A stretch of 64,000 nt of DNA from positions 1,313,001 through 1,377,000 of the forward strand of contig NZ_BMKL01000001.1 of assembly GCF_014644315.1 (NCBI RefSeq), given 5' to 3'. This document shows positions 60,829 to 64,000 of this stretch, in pieces. The stretch is from Tsuneonella deserti (GTDB lineage: Bacteria > Pseudomonadota > Alphaproteobacteria > Sphingomonadales > Sphingomonadaceae). The position numbers and the translations under genes were made by a program. Each line of letters opens with the position of its first letter. The stretch's first letter is position 1. Under the pieces are notes generated by a model. The model did not search any database. It was not told the DNA's origin and saw only the letters and a program-made list of their open reading frames with translations.

Positions 60829-61720
60829 GATTCGTCTTTTCGCAGTTCTGGCTTTGCTCGGAGGCTGCGCGACTGTGCCTGCTCCGCAGCTGGCGGATGC
60901 CGCACCGGGGCAACGGGCATGGGCGCAGGCCTGTGACGAGTTCGACGAGTGGGACAAGCCCGGCCCTCCATTCCGGGTGTACGGCGATACCTATTATGTT
61001 GGAACTTGCGGTATCACGGCTCTCCTGGTCACGAGCCGAAAAGGTCATGTCCTAATCGACAGCGGCACCGAAAAGGGCGCCGAGATCGTCCTAGCCAATA
61101 TCCGCTCGCTCGGGTTCGATCCGCGCGACGTGAAGGCTCTGCTGATGAGCCACGAGCACTTCGACCACGTTGGTGGAATGGCCCGCCTGCAGGCGGCGAC
61201 GGGCGCACCTGTATTTGCCTCGCCAGAGGCGGCCGCCGTCCTTCGCACCGGGCTTCCCGGAGGAAGCGACCCGCAGGCCGCTTCCGGACATCCCGCTTTC
61301 CCGCCGGTGTCGGGGCCCATCCATGACGTGGCCTTTGAGATGCCCATGCTCGCATCGCGAAGGTTCCAGCCGATAATAACTCCGGGCCACACTCCCGGGG
61401 CGACCAGTTGGACATGGCCGAGCTGCGAGGGCACGACCTGCAAGCAGATCGTCTATGCCGATAGCCTCAGCGCGATTTCGGCGGATGGTTACCGCTTTTC
61501 GGATCACCCTGCGTATCTCGCCGGATTCCGCAGAGGGATAGCCCGGATTGCAGCTGCACCCTGTGACATCGTGCTCGCCCCGCACCCCAGCGCCGCGGAC
61601 ATGCGGGGGCGTTTGCTGGGTCACCGCGCAATATCCAATCCCGCGGGCTGCCGCGAGTATGCCGCGCGGGTCGGTTCAACGCTCGATAAACGCCTGGCAG
61701 ACGAGACCACCGGTGGCTGA
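60818..61720 (+). CDS. Subclass B3 metallo-beta-lactamase
   Basis: This 300-residue exported lipoprotein (Leu-Gly-Gly-Cys lipobox, Cys17) has a complete B3 zinc site: His112-x-His114-x-Asp116-His117 in Ser-His-Glu-His-Phe-Asp-His-Val-Gly-Gly, His191 in Thr-Pro-Gly-His-Thr-Pro-Gly-Ala, and His256 in Ala-Pro-His-Pro-Ser. The Ser-Leu-Ser-Ala-Ile-Ser-Ala segment after strand Ile-Val-Tyr-Ala-Asp is typical of B3 enzymes. Such enzymes hydrolyse penicillins, cephalosporins and often carbapenems; chromosomal forms are known from Erythrobacter relatives. The gene is coupled to an SDR gene upstream and prmA downstream, which points to a resident and not a transferred gene. Confidence 0.88.
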   Translation: MFARIRLFAVLALLGGCATVPAPQLADAAPGQRAWAQACDEFDEWDKPGPPFRVYGDTYYVGTCGITALLVTSRKGHVLIDSGTEKGAEIVLANIRSLGFDPRDVKALLMSHEHFDHVGGMARLQAATGAPVFASPEAAAVLRTGLPGGSDPQAASGHPAFPPVSGPIHDVAFEMPMLASRRFQPIITPGHTPGATSWTWPSCEGTTCKQIVYADSLSAISADGYRFSDHPAYLAGFRRGIARIAAAPCDIVLAPHPSAADMRGRLLGHRAISNPAGCREYAARVGSTLDKRLADETTGG

Positions 61721-62645
61721 CTGCTGGACCATCCGTGCGGAAGTGTCCAGGGAGGTTGCGCGCGCTGCCTTGCTGGCGCACGAGGACGCTGTCGACTGGC
61801 CCGATGACTGGGTGCTCACCGGCATGGAAGTCGCCGATGACCGTCCCGACGATTGGTTCGTGGAAGTATATCTGGCGCACGAACCCAGCGCATCCGACCG
61901 CAAGCGGGTTGCGGCATTGTTCCACGGTGGCTCGCCGGCGTTCCGGGTCTCGCGTCTGGAGAACGAGGACTGGGTGACTCTCAGCCAGGCCGGGCTGGAA
62001 CCGATAAAGGCGGGACCGTTTCGCGTGCGCACGCCGGAATTCCCGAAAGAGCCGGGCACCCTGGATTTCGTGATCCCCGCTAGCCAGGCGTTCGGAACCG
62101 GACATCACGCCACCACCGCCGGTTGCCTGGCCATGCTCGCGGAAATGAAGCGGCGCGGCACCCTCGTCCGGAACGTGGCCGACATCGGCACCGGGACGGG
62201 GCTTCTCGCGTTCGCCGCTCTCGCGCTGTGGCCCCGTGCGCTAGCCACCGCGAGCGACATCGATCCTGTCTGCACGGCGGTCGTCGAAGCCAACGCGGTC
62301 GCCAATTCTGTGACTCTCGGCTCGCGACAAGGGGAAGTGACGATGGTCGTTGCGGACGGCATGGCAGACCCCCTGCTCCAGGCGCGCGGCCCGTATGACT
62401 TGCTGATCGCCAACATCCTCGCCGGTCCGCTGGAAGAGCTCGCGCCCGACTTCCGGCGCTCGGTAATCCCGGGAGGAAGCCTGCTGCTCGCAGGTCTCCT
62501 GACCACCCAGGAAGGTGCGGTTCGTTCCGCCTATCTCAGAGCCGGCTTCCGGCTCGCGGGTCGCCTCGTGAATGGCGACTGGTCGATCTTGTGGCTGCGT
62601 CGCAGGCGAAACTACTCGCTCCAGCGGTCGAGCGCGTCCCTGTAA
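61713..62645 (+). CDS. prmA: Ribosomal protein L11 methyltransferase
   Basis: PrmA trimethylates ribosomal protein L11. The 310-residue protein has an N-terminal substrate-recognition domain (about 1-110), the Pro-Ala-Ser-Gln-Ala-Phe-Gly-Thr-Gly-His-His-Ala-Thr-Thr motif, the SAM loop Val-Ala-Asp-Ile-Gly-Thr-Gly-Thr-Gly and the catalytic Asn-Ile-Leu-Ala-Gly-Pro-Leu. The start is GTG 61713, overlapping the metallo-beta-lactamase end by 8 bases; the open frame from 61548 lies inside that gene. The C-terminus ends with an Arg-rich tail whose coding sequence overlaps the converging coiled-coil gene by 34 bases. Confidence 0.92.
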   Translation: MADCWTIRAEVSREVARAALLAHEDAVDWPDDWVLTGMEVADDRPDDWFVEVYLAHEPSASDRKRVAALFHGGSPAFRVSRLENEDWVTLSQAGLEPIKAGPFRVRTPEFPKEPGTLDFVIPASQAFGTGHHATTAGCLAMLAEMKRRGTLVRNVADIGTGTGLLAFAALALWPRALATASDIDPVCTAVVEANAVANSVTLGSRQGEVTMVVADGMADPLLQARGPYDLLIANILAGPLEELAPDFRRSVIPGGSLLLAGLLTTQEGAVRSAYLRAGFRLAGRLVNGDWSILWLRRRRNYSLQRSSASL

Positions 62646-63127
62646 GCATCCCGCGCGGTATCGCGCCGCTCTTTCAGCCGCCGAACTTCCTTTTCGTGTT
62701 TCGTCCGAAGCGACGAAAGCTTGCGCTCGATCGCGTCCCGTTGCTTCTCAAGTTCAGCGCGCTCCGCTGCCTGACGCTTCTCGGCATCGGCCAGCGCGGC
62801 ATCGGCGGCATCGAGACGGCTGCGCTTGGGGGGCTTGCCCTTCTTCGGCTTGGGCTTTTCTTTGCCGGCCATCGCCGTAGGCTTCCTGCGCGGCCCCAAG
62901 GCCTTCAGTTGGTCGGCGAGGCCGCCACGCGATTTCATAATGACCTCGCCGGGGCGCTTGAGCGGCTCGGCCATCAGTTCCTTATCGGTAACCTGTTCGG
63001 CGACGCCGCGTGCAAACAGATCGACATCCGCTCCCCACGCTTCCAGGGCTGCCTTCCGGCTGGACGCGGCCACGTACGCATCGTGAAACCCGGCGGAAGT
63101 GCGGAAGACCTTGAGCGCGCGTGGCAT
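62612..63127 (-). CDS. Charged coiled-coil hypothetical protein
   Basis: This 171-residue protein has an N-terminal globular part (about 1-60) with a Phe-His-Asp-Ala-Tyr-Val-Ala-Ala-Ser-Ser-Arg-Lys-Ala-Ala-Leu segment, a short Lys/Pro-rich linker and a long, very charged coiled coil (about 100-165, Ala/Glu/Lys/Arg). Such proteins are often labelled TolA-like only because of composition. No signal peptide or membrane segment is present. Start: ATG 63127, two codons into the open frame. It lies 35 bases after ligA on the same strand and overlaps the prmA end by 34 bases. Confidence 0.68.
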   Translation of the reverse strand: MPRALKVFRTSAGFHDAYVAASSRKAALEAWGADVDLFARGVAEQVTDKELMAEPLKRPGEVIMKSRGGLADQLKALGPRRKPTAMAGKEKPKPKKGKPPKRSRLDAADAALADAEKRQAAERAELEKQRDAIERKLSSLRTKHEKEVRRLKERRDTARDAYRDALDRWSE

Positions 63128-63162
63128 GAGCACAAAGCGCCGTCATTCGGCCCTGGTTCCGC

Positions 63163-64000
<838 letters not shown>

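Overview
The window is a gene-dense, GC-rich stretch of bacterial chromosome with about 65 protein genes. I saw no tRNA, rRNA, insertion sequence, prophage or CRISPR array. No gene-free stretch reaches 300 bases; the longest, 42250-42425, is 176 bases. Gene content and order fit an alphaproteobacterium of the order Sphingomonadales, most likely Erythrobacteraceae. The clues are the PBP-activator / rsmI / yraN / gshB block, the single-permease Lol transporter, DOMON-like and NamZ genes, two-subunit KorAB, HWE-type kinase signalling and a chromosomal B3 metallo-beta-lactamase. The family assignment is inference from gene content. The left edge cuts hemW and the right edge cuts ligA.

Layout. 1-7.3 kb: end of hemW, xerC, a minus-strand block rsmI-yraN-gshB-dedA, a divergent LpoA-like lipoprotein, and parE. 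7.3-10.3 kb: a phospho-signalling cassette (CHASE3-like kinase, single-domain receiver, receiver plus HWE-like kinase) overlapping the end of parE; its last gene has a broken start. 10.4-15.1 kb: a MoxR ATPase and its VWA partner, separated by a membrane protein, a PilZ protein and a soluble chemotaxis transducer. 15.1-20.7 kb: envelope genes (Amj-type lipid II flippase, an MFS carrier, cytoplasmic NamZ, a DOMON-like protein) and tyrS. 20.8-31.6 kb: PilZ, MFS exporter and cysK, then a long minus-strand run lolF-lolD-gpx-dnaE-acyl-CoA ligase-two small genes. 31.7-38.3 kb: purF-SDR, PilZ, and photolyase-cfa-serine hydrolase. 38.3-49.4 kb: PAP2, korA-korB, esterase-rppH, and a minus-strand run bdh-M28 peptidase-guaB-rsmB family-TPR. 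49.5-57.3 kb: zinc peptidase, BlaI/BlaR1-like pair, FMN alpha-hydroxyacid oxidase, DUF202, a membrane-tethered winged-helix regulator, a membrane protein and an HExxH lipoprotein. 57.3-64 kb: sdhC-sdhD-sdhA without sdhB, SDR-metallo-beta-lactamase-prmA, a coiled-coil protein and ligA.

How genes fit together. Many genes touch the cell wall and outer membrane: the LpoA-like PBP activator, Amj, NamZ, LolDF, a BlaI/BlaR1-like pair, the B3 metallo-beta-lactamase and several lipoproteins. A second theme is signalling: three stand-alone PilZ proteins, a soluble MCP, the kinase/receiver cassette and the membrane-tethered winged-helix protein. A third is central and stress metabolism: SdhCDA, KorAB, purF, guaB, cysK, and photolyase with cyclopropane synthase. 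The best candidates for undescribed biology are the split MoxR/VWA module with similar palindromes at both ends, the BlaR1-like protease with no penicillin-binding sensor, the DUF202 / winged-helix-membrane cassette, and the NamZ form without a signal peptide next to a transporter.
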